A stretch of 64,000 bases of DNA from an uncultured Roseobacter sp. Its GTDB lineage: Bacteria; Pseudomonadota; Alphaproteobacteria; Rhodobacterales; Rhodobacteraceae. Positions 9,352 to 18,848 of the stretch are shown here, piece by piece. The notes under the pieces were generated by a model. That model was not told the origin of the DNA and ran no database searches. It was given only the letters and a program-made list of their open reading frames with translations. The DNA is taken from contig NZ_CANMNK010000002.1 in assembly GCF_947499265.1 (NCBI RefSeq), forward strand, positions 124,001 to 188,000, read 5' to 3'. Positions within the stretch are counted from its first letter, which is position 1, and each line of letters starts with the position of its first letter. The position numbers and the translations under genes are program-made.

Positions 9352-10083
9352 CTAGAGATCAAAGGTCGGCAAATGCTCGAACGCTGCACGCAAGGCGTCA
9401 CCCCAGCCCGTTGAAATACTTTGGTAAACCGCATCTTCCTGTTCGATCCGTCGCTCCAGCAGGGGCTCGAAGACATCGTTTTCATAGATCATCAGATCGA
9501 ACGGCAGACCAACGGATAGATTTGACCGAACCGTTGAATCGAAGGATACGAGCAGCAGCTTCACCGCATCCTCAAACCGCATGTTTGCGTCATAGGCACG
9601 CACGAGGATGGGCCGACCATATTTTGCCTCGCCGATCTGAAAAAACGGTGTCTCGGAGGTCACTTCGATGAAGTTTCCTTCCGGGTAGACCATGAACATC
9701 GTGGGTGCGCTGCCCTGGATCTGTCCGCCCACGATCACCGTGGCCTGAAAGGCGGCATCGCTTTTCTGACCCACGGGCGCGCTGTCGGCGATCACCTCTT
9801 TCAGCGTCGCGCCCACCATACGGGCCACCTGAAACATCGACGGGGCACGCAGGATGGAAGGGTCACGCTCGCCCACGGCTTTGACGCGCTCCTCGATCAG
9901 GCTCACCAGCGCCTGCGTTGTGGCCAGATTGCCAGCGGTCATCAGCGTGATCAGGCGTTCGCCTGGCACGCCCCAGCTGAACATCTTGCGTGTTTTCGAA
10001 AAGTTATCGACCCCGGCGTTGGTACGGGTGTCTGACATGAAGACCAGGCCACGATCAAGGCGCAGGCCCACGCAATAGGTCAT
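9352..10083 (-). CDS. Anbu (ancestral beta subunit) proteasome-type protease
   Basis: A 243-residue proteasome-like Ntn hydrolase of the Anbu/BPH type. After Met removal Thr2 (MTYCVGLRLDRG) would be the N-terminal nucleophile; SDTRTNAG supplies the conserved Asp region and KTRKMF a basic residue near the active site. Anbu forms open self-assembling rings; its natural substrates are unknown. It is the last gene of a four-gene operon with the transglutaminase, alpha-E and ATP-grasp genes upstream on the same strand, the classical Anbu neighbourhood. The gap to the transglutaminase gene is 41 bp. Confidence 0.92.
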   Translation of the reverse strand: MTYCVGLRLDRGLVFMSDTRTNAGVDNFSKTRKMFSWGVPGERLITLMTAGNLATTQALVSLIEERVKAVGERDPSILRAPSMFQVARMVGATLKEVIADSAPVGQKSDAAFQATVIVGGQIQGSAPTMFMVYPEGNFIEVTSETPFFQIGEAKYGRPILVRAYDANMRFEDAVKLLLVSFDSTVRSNLSVGLPFDLMIYENDVFEPLLERRIEQEDAVYQSISTGWGDALRAAFEHLPTFDL

Positions 10084-10124
10084 GAAGTCATCCAGTTCTC
10101 AGGCAGCAGTTCTTTCCCGCAGGC

Positions 10125-10922
10125 TTACTGCTGTATCTGCAGCGATACAATCATCGATTCATTCGATGCCCCCAGACGCATGCCAGAAATCGGTGCCGCG
10201 TGCCGGTAATCGAGGCCCACAGCCAGGCGGACATAGCGGTCATCGGGGCTGATCCCGTTTGAGGCGTCAAAGCCCACCCAACCAAGCCCCTCGACATGGG
10301 CCTCGGCCCAGGCATGGCTTGCGTCCTGATCCACCCGGTCGTCCATCATCAGATAACCCGAGACATAACGCGCGGGCACCCCCGCCACCCGTGCACCGGC
10401 CACGAAGATCTGAGCGTGATCCTGGCAGACACCGCTGCCGCCCATCAAGGCGCTCTCCGCAGTGGTCGCCGCATAGGTTTCGCCAATCTTGTAGGGCGCC
10501 GCCATGCGGATCGAAGAGGACAGCGCGTGCAGCGCCCCCAGCGTGTCGGATGCCTCGGACAACTCGCCCGCCAGCGCGCGAATGCCGGGGCCCGCTTCGG
10601 TCAGCGCGGTGGATTGCAGGAAATACCAAAGCGGGGCAGGGCCGTAGACCTTGCCGAGCACACCCGCCGTATCCGTCGTCTCGACCTCGCCCGCCGCGGT
10701 GATCGCAATCTCCTGCGCGCCCGGGTCGACGCTGACCAGATGCACCTGCGTGCCGTTGTGATCCCGATACTGCGTCTCAATGGTGCCACCTTCGACGGAT
10801 AACGCCCAATCGCGCACATCCTGCTGCGCGGTATTGGGCGGCGTTAGCCGCACCTGTTGCAAGGCGTAGTCGACCGGCGCGTCGTAGCAGTAGCGGGTGG
10901 TGTGATTGATCGACAGCTGCAT
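10125..10922 (-). CDS. Transglutaminase-like cysteine peptidase family protein
   Basis: A 265-residue bacterial transglutaminase-like protein. The N-terminal beta domain begins MQLSINHTTRYCYDAPVDYA. The catalytic triad is intact: Cys in SGVCQDHAQIF, His in ASHAWAEAHV, Asp in VGFDASNG. Such proteins may act as amidases, peptidases or crosslinking enzymes; in Anbu operons the role is unproven. GGGAG lies just before the ATG. It sits between the alpha-E and Anbu genes with short gaps, so the same transcript is likely. Confidence 0.92.
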   Translation of the reverse strand: MQLSINHTTRYCYDAPVDYALQQVRLTPPNTAQQDVRDWALSVEGGTIETQYRDHNGTQVHLVSVDPGAQEIAITAAGEVETTDTAGVLGKVYGPAPLWYFLQSTALTEAGPGIRALAGELSEASDTLGALHALSSSIRMAAPYKIGETYAATTAESALMGGSGVCQDHAQIFVAGARVAGVPARYVSGYLMMDDRVDQDASHAWAEAHVEGLGWVGFDASNGISPDDRYVRLAVGLDYRHAAPISGMRLGASNESMIVSLQIQQ

Positions 10923-10934
10923 GGCTGCTCCCTT

Positions 10935-11876
10935 CTATCCGATGAACCGGAAGTCTTTTTCGACCTGTGACCCTAAGACGTTGTTGTCGCGGATGAATTC
11001 CGTGACCATTTCGTGCAGCCCCTGATCGAAGACTGTATCGATATCGAGCGTTTTGAGCCGTCGCCCCAGTTTCTCCGCCAGATCATGGCAGGGGTGGCGG
11101 GTTTCGTATTCCTGTTCGAGATACCGCAGATTTTCGGTGGTCTGCTTGACGCAAAACGCCAAGGACCGCGGCAGCCTTTTGTCAAAGATCAGAAATTCCG
11201 CGATGGCGGTGGCGGTCATATCCTGTTCATCGAGCCACCGGAAACACCGATGGGCCGAGACCGAGCGCAGGATCATTTCCCATTGCACGTTATCCAGCGA
11301 AGATCCGACCGCCGAGGCCGAGGGCAGCAGTGTGTAGTATTTCACGTCGATGATCCGGGCGGTGTTGTCCGCGCGCTCGATGAAGGTGCCGATGCGGGCG
11401 AAATCGTAGATGTCATTGCGCAGCATGGTCCCGTAAAGCGCCCCCCGTACCAGCGCGCTTTGTTTGCGGATCACGGCGAGAGCTGCGGGCAAATCCACCG
11501 TTGTCACGGGCTTGGCCAGCAGATCTCGCAGGCTCATCCAATTGTCATTGACGGCCTCCCACACTTCCGTCGTCAGCGCCGTGCGCACCAGCCGGGCATT
11601 GTCGCGCGCGGATTTCGTGACGGACATGACGCTTGACGGGTTGTCGCTGTCGCGCAGCAACCAATCCATCACCAAGGTGTCGCTATAGCTGTCGTATTTC
11701 GCGTCGTAGCCGATGCCTGTGCCTGAGGTCGTGACCACCGATTTCCATTCGGATTCCGCATCAGACGAGCGGGTGAGCGCCATGCGAAACCCCGCCTCCA
11801 AAAGCCGCGCTGTGTTTTCGCTGCGTTCCAGAAACCGGAACATCCAATAGAGGCCGCCTGCGGTTTTTCCAAGCAT
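10935..11876 (-). CDS. Alpha-E domain-containing protein
   Basis: A 313-residue mostly helical protein of the alpha-E (DUF403) family, starting MLGKTAGGLYWMFRFLERSE, the family hallmark. No enzymatic motif is known. It always travels with circularly permuted ATP-grasp and transglutaminase genes, which suggests a role in making or recognising a peptide-like product. GGAGGA lies before the ATG, and the gene starts one base after the upstream ATP-grasp stop, showing tight coupling. Confidence 0.92.
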   Translation of the reverse strand: MLGKTAGGLYWMFRFLERSENTARLLEAGFRMALTRSSDAESEWKSVVTTSGTGIGYDAKYDSYSDTLVMDWLLRDSDNPSSVMSVTKSARDNARLVRTALTTEVWEAVNDNWMSLRDLLAKPVTTVDLPAALAVIRKQSALVRGALYGTMLRNDIYDFARIGTFIERADNTARIIDVKYYTLLPSASAVGSSLDNVQWEMILRSVSAHRCFRWLDEQDMTATAIAEFLIFDKRLPRSLAFCVKQTTENLRYLEQEYETRHPCHDLAEKLGRRLKTLDIDTVFDQGLHEMVTEFIRDNNVLGSQVEKDFRFIG

Positions 11877-11877
11877 A

Positions 11878-13305
11878 TCAGTCCTCCAGCACCCAGGTGT
11901 CTTTGGTCCCGCCGCCCTGGCTGGAATTCACCACCAGGGACCCTTCGGTCAGGGCGACGCGGGTCAAACCGCCGGGGGTGATGTTCACGCCCTGTGGCGA
12001 CACCAGCACGAAGGGGCGCAGATCCACGTGCCGCGGCGCAAGCCCCTGATCCACGAATATGGGCACGGTGGAGAGCGACAATGTCGGCTGCGCGATATAG
12101 TTGGAGGGTTTCGCCTCCAGCTTCTTGCGGAAGGCGGCGATCTCTTTCTTGCTGGCGGCGGGCCCCACCAGCATGCCGTATCCGCCGGAGCCGTGCACTT
12201 CTTTCACCACCAGATCGGCGAGGTTGTCGAGCACATATTTCAGCGCTTCGGGTTCTGCGCAGCGATGCGTCTCCACATTGCGCAGTATGGCCTTTTCGCC
12301 GGTATAGAACTCCACGATATCAGGCATATAGGAATAGATGGCCTTGTCATCCGCGATGCCCGCCCCCGGTGCATTTGCGATCGTGATGCCGCCCGCACGG
12401 TAGACATCCATGATCCCGGGCACACCCAGCATGCTGTCGGGGTTGAAGCTTAAGGGATCCAGGAAATCATCATCGATCCGCCGGTAAAGCACGTCGATCA
12501 CTTTGTACCCGCGGGTGGTCCGCATTGCGATCCGACCCTCCACCACCCGCAGATCGTGTCCCTCCACCAATTCTGCACCCATCTGATCCGCCAGAAAAGA
12601 ATGCTCAAAGTACGCCGAGTTGTGAATGCCGGGGGTCAGTACCGCAACCGTGGGTTTGCCGACGCAGGCTTGCGGAGCGCAGGCGGCGAGGGACCGGCGC
12701 AGGTTTTTCGGATAGTCACTGACCGGCTGCACCCGGATCTGCGAGAAGAGTTCAGGAAACATCTGAAGCATCGTTTCGCGATTTTCCAGCATATAGGACA
12801 CGCCGGACGGGGTGCGCGCATTGTCTTCGAGCACAAAGAAGTCGCCTTCGCCCGTGCGCACGATATCGGTGCCCACGATGTGGGTGTAGACATTCCCGGG
12901 CGGGGTGAAGCCCATCATCTGCGGCAAGAAGGCCTCGTTATGCGCGATCAACTCTTTCGGCACACGCCCCGCGCGCAGGATTTCCTGACGGTTGTATATG
13001 TCCCAGATGAAAGCATTGATTGCGCGCACCCGTTGTTCGATGCCCTTTGACAGCCGGGTCCATTCCCGATGCGCCAGAATACGCGGCACAAGGTCAAAGG
13101 GGATCAGGCGCTCCTGCGCTTCGGACTGACCATAGACATTGAATGTGATGCCTGTACGTCGAAAAAACGCTTCTGCTTCCTCGGATTTGGACTGCAGGCG
13201 CTCAGCATCCTGCGCTTGGAACCAATCGTTGTAGGCCTGGTAGGGTGGGGTAATCGATCCGTCGGATTGGATCATTTCATCGAAAATCTGCGATTTCTTA
13301 ATCAT
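11878..13305 (-). CDS. Circularly permuted type 2 ATP-grasp protein
   Basis: A 475-residue ATP-grasp protein (DUF404/DUF407 type) expected to form a carboxylate-amine (peptide-like) bond with ATP. Family segments are visible: FFVLEDNARTPSGVSYMLEN, YRRIDDDFLDP, VKEVHGSGGYGMLVGP and VDLRPFVL. It is the first gene of the Anbu operon. I start it at the ATG at 13305 (MIKKSQIFDEM), which gives the usual length; an in-frame ATG 35 residues upstream gives a Cys-rich lead that does not look conserved. The promoter must lie between here and tRNA-Phe. Confidence 0.92.
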   Translation of the reverse strand: MIKKSQIFDEMIQSDGSITPPYQAYNDWFQAQDAERLQSKSEEAEAFFRRTGITFNVYGQSEAQERLIPFDLVPRILAHREWTRLSKGIEQRVRAINAFIWDIYNRQEILRAGRVPKELIAHNEAFLPQMMGFTPPGNVYTHIVGTDIVRTGEGDFFVLEDNARTPSGVSYMLENRETMLQMFPELFSQIRVQPVSDYPKNLRRSLAACAPQACVGKPTVAVLTPGIHNSAYFEHSFLADQMGAELVEGHDLRVVEGRIAMRTTRGYKVIDVLYRRIDDDFLDPLSFNPDSMLGVPGIMDVYRAGGITIANAPGAGIADDKAIYSYMPDIVEFYTGEKAILRNVETHRCAEPEALKYVLDNLADLVVKEVHGSGGYGMLVGPAASKKEIAAFRKKLEAKPSNYIAQPTLSLSTVPIFVDQGLAPRHVDLRPFVLVSPQGVNITPGGLTRVALTEGSLVVNSSQGGGTKDTWVLED

Positions 13306-13614
13306 CTGTTTACCATAACGCACAAGGCCTGTGGCACAACCGTTTGGCGTCAAGCCGCTGATCGCAAAGGTCATGATGCGTCTGCTGCCCAAAAAACAGG
13401 CGCTTTGCATGTGCTGACTCTAAGGTGGTGTGACTTAAATCAAATAATGAATCTGGTTGCTACGGTCAGTGGTTTTCCGAAACGGTCGCATGACCAAGAG
13501 GGATGGTTCAAAGGATACCGTTTGACCTTGGTGGAACAGATGGAAAATTGCACTGGACAGCCCTGCGACAAACTCCTAGAACCCGCTCACCCAGCCAAGC
13601 GATTGGCGTCCCGT
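13306..13614. other. Intergenic region between the Anbu operon and tRNA-Phe
   Basis: This 309-bp stretch has no gene I can support. It must hold the leftward promoter of the Anbu operon and the rightward promoter of tRNA-Phe. A TTGACC at about 13522 could be a -35 box for the tRNA, but no convincing -10 is spaced correctly. Confidence 0.5.
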
Positions 13615-13689
13615 GCCCGGGTAGCTCAGGGGTAGAGCAGTGGATTGAAAATCCTCGTGTCGGTGGTTCGATTCCGCCCCCGGGCACCA
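13615..13689 (+). tRNA. tRNA-Phe (GAA)
   Basis: A 75-nt tRNA with acceptor GCCCGGG/CCCGGGC, D-arm GCTC/GAGC, anticodon loop TTGAAAA (anticodon GAA), T-arm GGTGG-TTCGATT-CCGCC and an encoded CCA end. The anticodon stem GTGGA/TCCTC contains one T-T mismatch at positions 28/42. It marks the left edge of the gene-poor accessory stretch to its right. No second copy of its 3' end was noticed in the window. Confidence 0.95.
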
Positions 13690-14613
13690 TTTAAATCTTT
13701 TATGATCAAATGGATAGATGGCTTGCTCCAGCAGTGGGCCAACGAAGGTTCGGCCTTGGGTATCATATGGGTAGCATTTTGAAGCCACTTCTTGTTCTGG
13801 CAGGTTAGTACTGGCCCAAACCCGGCATTAGTTCATCTCGGTACTCGAGGCGCTTTTTTGGGTTAGGTTTTTTTGCCTTAGATGAATTTGGTGGTGAGCT
13901 TGCGTTTCATATGCCCATGAAAAGGTGTGCAAATGAGCTGCGTCAGTGACACACGGCCGTTCGCAGCAGGCTCGTCAATCAGCTGCAAGCGGTCCAAAAT
14001 TGGGCGGGCAACGTACGAACCCGCACACTCTCGCTATGAATGGAGGCGCCGCGGGAGATAGGTCATCTGGATCGTGTCACGGGAAAGAATGACTTGGCAC
14101 CCACCCAGATGACAATCCATCCGGCGCGCCACGCCGGGTATGGGAGTGGGCAGGTAAATTGATCCTGTTTGACAGTCAGGTTGGCTCCCCCGTGTCAGCG
14201 TTACTTGCCCCACCAAAGCCGCAGAGCGATTGGCCCGACCTGCAGGCTGGCTGCGCACATCCGACTTTTCGAATCCTATCCTCCGCAAGGCGGCAACGGC
14301 ATGCGGTTTAGGGCGCCATCAACGGCCTTGGTCGTCAATTCTCTGTTGCATGCAGCCGCCTCGTGACCACGCAGGCATGTCGTTACAACGCAAATACAAC
14401 GCCATTACAACGCAATTACCACGCTTCGTGCGGGCTCCTGGGCTTTAGCCAAACACTGACTTGCTGTAGCTGACGGTCGAGAGCGTGGGCCATAACGGCG
14501 CATCACGGCAAAACGGCGTAACGGGTTACATTTTTGTGTTCTTTGCCGCTCTCGGATTTTTGAAACAAGACCTTTCGTGGGTTCAACGTTTGTAACGAAT
14601 AAAGGATGATTTG
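13690..14613. other. Gene-poor region downstream of tRNA-Phe
   Basis: This 924-bp stretch has no open frame I trust; the longest (14034-14288, minus, 84 codons) has biased composition and no recognisable motif. The right part (14383-14424) holds four short phased repeats described separately. Its place next to a tRNA and before accessory genes fits decayed inserted DNA, but no integrase or att duplication is visible. Confidence 0.5.
14383..14424 (+). repeat. Four helically phased TTACAACGC-type repeats
   Basis: Four near copies of TTACAACGC(A/C)A start at about 14383, 14395, 14405 and 14416, spaced 10-12 nt, close to one DNA turn. The last copy is TTACCACGC. They lie about 190 bp before the VPLPA-CTERM gene. 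The arrangement looks like a multi-site binding region for a regulator; no family is assigned. Confidence 0.5.
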
Positions 14614-15315
14614 ATGAAGCACCAAGATAAACTGGAAGCCCTTTTACAGCAGGCAACCCTCGTGACCGGTACGGCTGTTATGGGCGCGTTTGCGGCCACA
14701 ACCGCCGGTGCCGCGACCGTGGATGCCAACGGGCTGAGAATCGTCGATATCAACGAGACGGCGAGTAACTCTTCCTTCAACTTTGATCTCAACGGGGATG
14801 GGGTGGACGACTATAGCGTTGCCGCGGTTAATCGGGGAAAAGGCGCTTTTGGAGCTATCACCGGCCTCGCCGAAAGCAAATTCGACGACCCGGCAGGGAA
14901 CGTGCTCACTGATGGCGAACTGAACCGTTTTCGTCTGGCTCTCCGCTTCGAAGAAGGTGATGCGGTTGATGCCGATAGCGACGGCGACGCCAACCGTTTC
15001 GCCAACGCCTTTATCAATGACCAGGGTCCCTTCGCGACGCTCGGGGACACCGGTTTTATCGGTCTTGTCTTGTCGCTTTTGGACGAAGATGGGGTCGCGA
15101 ACACACATTTCGGCTGGGCCGAGGTGGAACGCGGTCGCGAAGACAGTCTGTCCCTGCTGCGCATCGGCTTCCAGACCAACGCCAACGCGGCGGCTGAAAT
15201 CCCCGGCGGCGAGGATCTCGCCGCCGTGCCGCTCCCTGGCAGCCTGCCGCTCCTGTTGGCCGGTGCGGGCGGTCTGCTGGCGCTCCGGCGTCGCCGGAGC
15301 GCTCAGGCGGCGTAA
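14614..15315 (+). CDS. VPLPA-CTERM sorting domain protein (secreted/surface)
   Basis: A 233-residue exported protein. A Sec signal ends near GAFAATTAGA (about residue 32). Two Asp-rich stretches, DLNGDGVDDY and DADSDGDAN, resemble calcium-binding loops. The C-terminus has the three-part sorting signal: AVPLPGSLPLLLAGAGG, a hydrophobic run and RRRRSAQAA. This is the rhodobacterial VPLPA variant of PEP-CTERM, cut by an exosortase; no exosortase gene is in the window. The start is ATG 14614, with AAAGGATGA upstream; the TTG three bases before is less likely. The middle domain is unknown. Two hairpins follow the stop. Confidence 0.85.
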   Translation: MKHQDKLEALLQQATLVTGTAVMGAFAATTAGAATVDANGLRIVDINETASNSSFNFDLNGDGVDDYSVAAVNRGKGAFGAITGLAESKFDDPAGNVLTDGELNRFRLALRFEEGDAVDADSDGDANRFANAFINDQGPFATLGDTGFIGLVLSLLDEDGVANTHFGWAEVERGREDSLSLLRIGFQTNANAAAEIPGGEDLAAVPLPGSLPLLLAGAGGLLALRRRRSAQAA

Positions 15316-15384
15316 CCCCCTGATCCGCGGGGTTTCCCCCGATCAGGCAGGCGAACCCGGGTATCCCTCTCACCGGGGTTCGCC
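15314..15384 (+). terminator. Double hairpin after the VPLPA-CTERM gene
   Basis: The first hairpin, AACCCC / GGGGTT (15314-15334), overlaps the stop region. The second is a perfect 9-bp stem GGCGAACCC / GGGTTCGCC (15350-15358 with 15376-15384). The first is followed by only three T, so termination may be partial. They separate the surface protein from the four-gene set that starts at 15450. Confidence 0.6.
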
Positions 15385-15449
15385 CTTGGAACTGTTCCAT
15401 TCAACTGCGGTCCTTGTGGCCGCGAACCAAGGTAGAGTTGGACACCATC

Positions 15450-17417
15450 ATGACCCAGCCTCGATTGCTCTGGATCAATCTGCAAGGTGCCGACTGGGCG
15501 CTGATGCAGCCGCTGGTGGATGCCGGTGCGCTGCCAAGGCTGGCGGCCCTGATTGAGGCTGGCAGCATTGGCAAGCTCTTTGCCGGACAGTCGCTGCGGT
15601 TTCCGACCGCTGCCATGACCCTTGCAACAGGGGCATCGCCGCTACGCCACGGAATCGTAACCCCGCTGGTCGAGGATGCGTCAGGTCCGGTTGGTGCGCG
15701 CCTGGTGGAGCGCTGCGACCTGGGCGTACCGCCCGTCTGGGAACACGTCGCTGCCGCCGGTGTCTCCTGCGCCGCGGTCGGCTGGCCGGTCACCTATCCG
15801 GCCACCGGGGCGGACAATCTGCTGGTGGTCAGCGACAGCTTTACCGACGCCAGCGGCACCGCGTTTGAGACATGGCCCTTTGACCCGCGGACGGTGTCCG
15901 ACCTCGACCTACACGCGGTTTTTTCCGACCTGCGTCTGCATCCCAGCGATGTCAGCGCCGAGATGGTGCTGCCGTTTCTCGACAAACCCGAGACCATCGA
16001 CAGCGGCAGCGACGAAAGGATTGTCCTGCTCGCCCGCGCTCTGGCGCGCACGCTGACCCTGCATGGCGCGGCCACCTGGATCGCAGAGCACCGCACGCCG
16101 GATTTCCTTGCGGTGAATGTCGATCTTGTTGATTTTCTGTCCGCCACCTTCCTGCAATACCGCGCCCCGCGCATGGGCCATGTGAGCCGGTCCGATCACG
16201 CGCGGTTTGCCAATGTGGTCGAGGGGGCATACCGAACGTTCGACATGATGCTCGCAACGTATCTGGAACTGGCAGGCGAGGGTGCGCGGGTGGTCCTCAC
16301 CTCTGATCACGGCCATCAGAAGGGTGCGCTGCGCAAACGCCCGGCAGAGATGCGCGGCGGCAAGGTGCATCTGGCGTACCGCGACCCCGGCATCCTCTGC
16401 GCGGCAGGTCCCGGCATTCCCGAGGATCGTCTGGTGTTCGGGGCCCTGCAGACCGACGTCGCCCCTACGCTGTTGGCGCTGCTGGGCCTTGCGCTCCCGT
16501 CGGAGATGGACGGGCACCCGATTGCGGATCTGACCACCCACGTCCCGTCTGAGCGCAGGGGGATACCGTCTGCGCAGGGCCCCGCAACAGCACCCGCGCC
16601 CGAAACCGTGGTGCCGCGCCTGCTGGCCTGGACCCGCGCTGGCTATCTGCCGGATCTGCCGGGCAGCTGCGATGCCACCCGCGAAATGACGGTCTCCATG
16701 CAGCTGGAGGCGCTGGCGCGGCTGTCCATCACGGCGGGGGCGCATGGAAAGGCCCTTGCCCACCTCGCCGAGCTGCTCGACCTTGCGCCAGGCAACATCA
16801 ACGCCCATGTCCTGATCGCACAAAGCCAGATCGAACTTGGGCAGGCAGAGGATGCCGCAACGGCGCTCGATATCGCCGAAGGTCTCGGATCGGAGAACGC
16901 CATGCTCGATTTCCTGCGCGGGCGCATCGCACAGTCGCGCGGCGATACGGAGACCGCCAAAGCTCATTTTTCACGTGCCGCGCAAAAGACCGAAAAGACG
17001 GCAGAGGGCAGCAGACTGCTGGCTTCAATTGGTTGGGCGCAGCTGCGCCTCACGGCTCATGACGCGGCCAGCAGCAGTTTTGAGCAAGCCCTGAGCATCG
17101 ACGGCGCGTCCACACTGGCCCTTGGTGGCCTCGGAACCGTGCATCTTGGCCGCAAACAATTTACGCAGGCGCTGTCATACTTTCAAAGCGCGTTGAAAGG
17201 CGCCCAGCATCAGCCCAAGGTTCACGCCCGGCGCGGGTTTGCCCCGCTGGGCCTTGGCCGGTTGGGCGAGGCGCGATCCGCTTTCGAGACGTCGCTGTCG
17301 CTTGCCCCCGGGCTTGAGCTTGCTGCGGAGGGGGTGCGGCAACTCGATCAGATTTCCGCCGGCACCGCAATCGAAGCTCTTTTGCAAAATTGGCGCGCTG
17401 CGGAAATGGAGGCTTGA
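15450..17417 (+). CDS. Type I phosphodiesterase/alkaline phosphatase superfamily protein with C-terminal TPRs
   Basis: A 655-residue two-part protein. Residues 1 to about 380 resemble the nucleotide pyrophosphatase/alkaline phosphatase superfamily: LLWINLQGADWALMQPLVD, a TLATGASPLRHGI segment, and the metal site TSDHGHQKG. The C-terminal 230 residues form several TPR repeats. The first metal ligand, normally Asp in LDGADW, is Gln here (NLQGADW), so activity may be altered. There is no signal peptide, so it is probably cytosolic. It heads a tight run with the AMP-ligase, GNAT and ACP genes, with 0-4 bp between genes. The start ATG 15450 removes 12 unlikely residues. The substrate is unknown. 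Confidence 0.8.
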   Translation: MTQPRLLWINLQGADWALMQPLVDAGALPRLAALIEAGSIGKLFAGQSLRFPTAAMTLATGASPLRHGIVTPLVEDASGPVGARLVERCDLGVPPVWEHVAAAGVSCAAVGWPVTYPATGADNLLVVSDSFTDASGTAFETWPFDPRTVSDLDLHAVFSDLRLHPSDVSAEMVLPFLDKPETIDSGSDERIVLLARALARTLTLHGAATWIAEHRTPDFLAVNVDLVDFLSATFLQYRAPRMGHVSRSDHARFANVVEGAYRTFDMMLATYLELAGEGARVVLTSDHGHQKGALRKRPAEMRGGKVHLAYRDPGILCAAGPGIPEDRLVFGALQTDVAPTLLALLGLALPSEMDGHPIADLTTHVPSERRGIPSAQGPATAPAPETVVPRLLAWTRAGYLPDLPGSCDATREMTVSMQLEALARLSITAGAHGKALAHLAELLDLAPGNINAHVLIAQSQIELGQAEDAATALDIAEGLGSENAMLDFLRGRIAQSRGDTETAKAHFSRAAQKTEKTAEGSRLLASIGWAQLRLTAHDAASSSFEQALSIDGASTLALGGLGTVHLGRKQFTQALSYFQSALKGAQHQPKVHARRGFAPLGLGRLGEARSAFETSLSLAPGLELAAEGVRQLDQISAGTAIEALLQNWRAAEMEA

Positions 17418-18848
17418 ATGTTCAACTGGTCCGGAACATTCCACGATCTCGCGACAGGCAGCCGACTGTCCGGCCCCGAGCTTGGTGCCGAAGTCCACCG
17501 TCGCGCTGGCATCCTGCTGCGTCTCGGCATCCGCCGCAAGGATTGTGTGGCCGTTGCACATGCCAACTCACCGAACTTCTTCGCGGATCTTTTTGCAATC
17601 TGGTCCGTGGGGGCGACGGCGGCCTGTCTGAATCCGGGGTTGACGCGCGCGGAGTTTGCCCGCCTGATCGCCTTCTCAGATGCCGTGGTGCTGCTGACCA
17701 ATGGGCAGGATCTGCGCTGCAGCGTACCCGTTCATGACCTCTCAGAGCAGAGCCTGTCCGCGGACATGTCGCACGCGCGACCGCTCGCCTTGGACGATCC
17801 GGCGCTGATCCTCTTCACCTCCGGATCGACCGGCACGCCAAAGGGGGTCGTTCACACGCTGCGCGCCCTCTTTGCGCGCATCGAGCTTAACCGGGCCCAT
17901 ATCGGCGATGACGCCTTGCAAAGCACGCTTTGCACTCTGCCCACTCATTTTGGCCACGGTCTGGTCGGCAATTGCCTGACACCGTTTTTCGCGGGCGGCA
18001 CGGTCTATCTCGGCGCTCATCTGGGCGCATCGCTGGCGCTGAACCTCGACCAGATCATTGTCGACCATCAGATCCGGTTTCTGAGCTCCGTCCCAGCGTT
18101 CTGGCGGCATGCAACCCGTTCGCCCAATGAGAAATCCGTGGACAGCCTCAAACGCATTCATATCGGATCCGCACCGCTGTCAGCCGATCTTTGGCGAGAG
18201 GTGATCGACTGGAGCGGATGCGCTGATGTGGTCAACATGTATGGGATGACGGAGACTGCGAACTGGGTCGCTGGCGCGTCGTCCCGCGATACCGGACCTA
18301 GGGACGGACTGGTTGGGCGGCTCTGGGGCGGGCGCGCGGCAGTGCTGTCCGAAGACGGAAGCCTTCACAGTAGCGGGCAAGGCGAGATTGTGGTGCAGAC
18401 GCCAACACTGATGCGGGCCTACCTGAACAGCCCGGCACTGACCGATGAGGTATTTACGCAAGGCTGGTACCGAACTGGAGATTCCGGAGAGATCGCGCGG
18501 GATGGCGCGCTCCGGCTGCACGGGCGGACGCGGTACATGATCAATGTCGCTGGCACGAAAATCTACCCCGAGGAGCTAGACCTGCTGTACGAAAAGCACC
18601 CCGCCGTGAAAGAGGCCTGCGCCTTCGCCCAGGAAGACGCAGTGAGCGGTGAGAAGCTCGCGGTCGCTTTGTCGCTGGCCGAAGGTGCCAATGCTGATTC
18701 AAAGGTGCTTGCAGGTTGGGCCAAGGCCCGGATCCGCAAGGACGCGCATCCCGCAAAGGTTTTTCTGCTGCCCAGCCTGCCCCGAACCGCCACGGGCAAG
18801 ATCGACCGAAATCGGGTCGCTTCGCTTTGTATGGTTACAGCGCAATGA
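17418..18848 (+). CDS. AMP-dependent acyl/aryl-CoA or acyl-ACP ligase
   Basis: A 476-residue ANL-superfamily adenylating enzyme. The phosphate loop [10 protein letters not shown] is at residues 134-143; YGMTETANW, the [13 protein letters not shown] region and the terminal [10 protein letters not shown] catalytic-Lys motif are all present. It would activate a carboxylic acid as its adenylate and pass it to CoA or, given the carrier protein two genes on, to the ACP. Its ATG follows the phosphodiesterase stop with no gap. The pocket gives no clear substrate clue. At 476 residues it is slightly short for the family but complete. Confidence 0.88.
   Translation: MFNWSGTFHDLATGSRLSGPELGAEVHRRAGILLRLGIRRKDCVAVAHANSPNFFADLFAIWSVGATAACLNPGLTRAEFARLIAFSDAVVLLTNGQDLRCSVPVHDLSEQSLSADMSHARPLALDDPALILFTSGSTGTPKGVVHTLRALFARIELNRAHIGDDALQSTLCTLPTHFGHGLVGNCLTPFFAGGTVYLGAHLGASLALNLDQIIVDHQIRFLSSVPAFWRHATRSPNEKSVDSLKRIHIGSAPLSADLWREVIDWSGCADVVNMYGMTETANWVAGASSRDTGPRDGLVGRLWGGRAAVLSEDGSLHSSGQGEIVVQTPTLMRAYLNSPALTDEVFTQGWYRTGDSGEIARDGALRLHGRTRYMINVAGTKIYPEELDLLYEKHPAVKEACAFAQEDAVSGEKLAVALSLAEGANADSKVLAGWAKARIRKDAHPAKVFLLPSLPRTATGKIDRNRVASLCMVTAQ

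Noticed and set aside
13615-13689. tRNA-Phe as a proven integration site
   Set aside because: No duplicated tRNA 3' end and no integrase gene were noticed in the window.
14383-14424. Short repeats as a CRISPR array
   Set aside because: Units are about 11 nt with no spacers between them.
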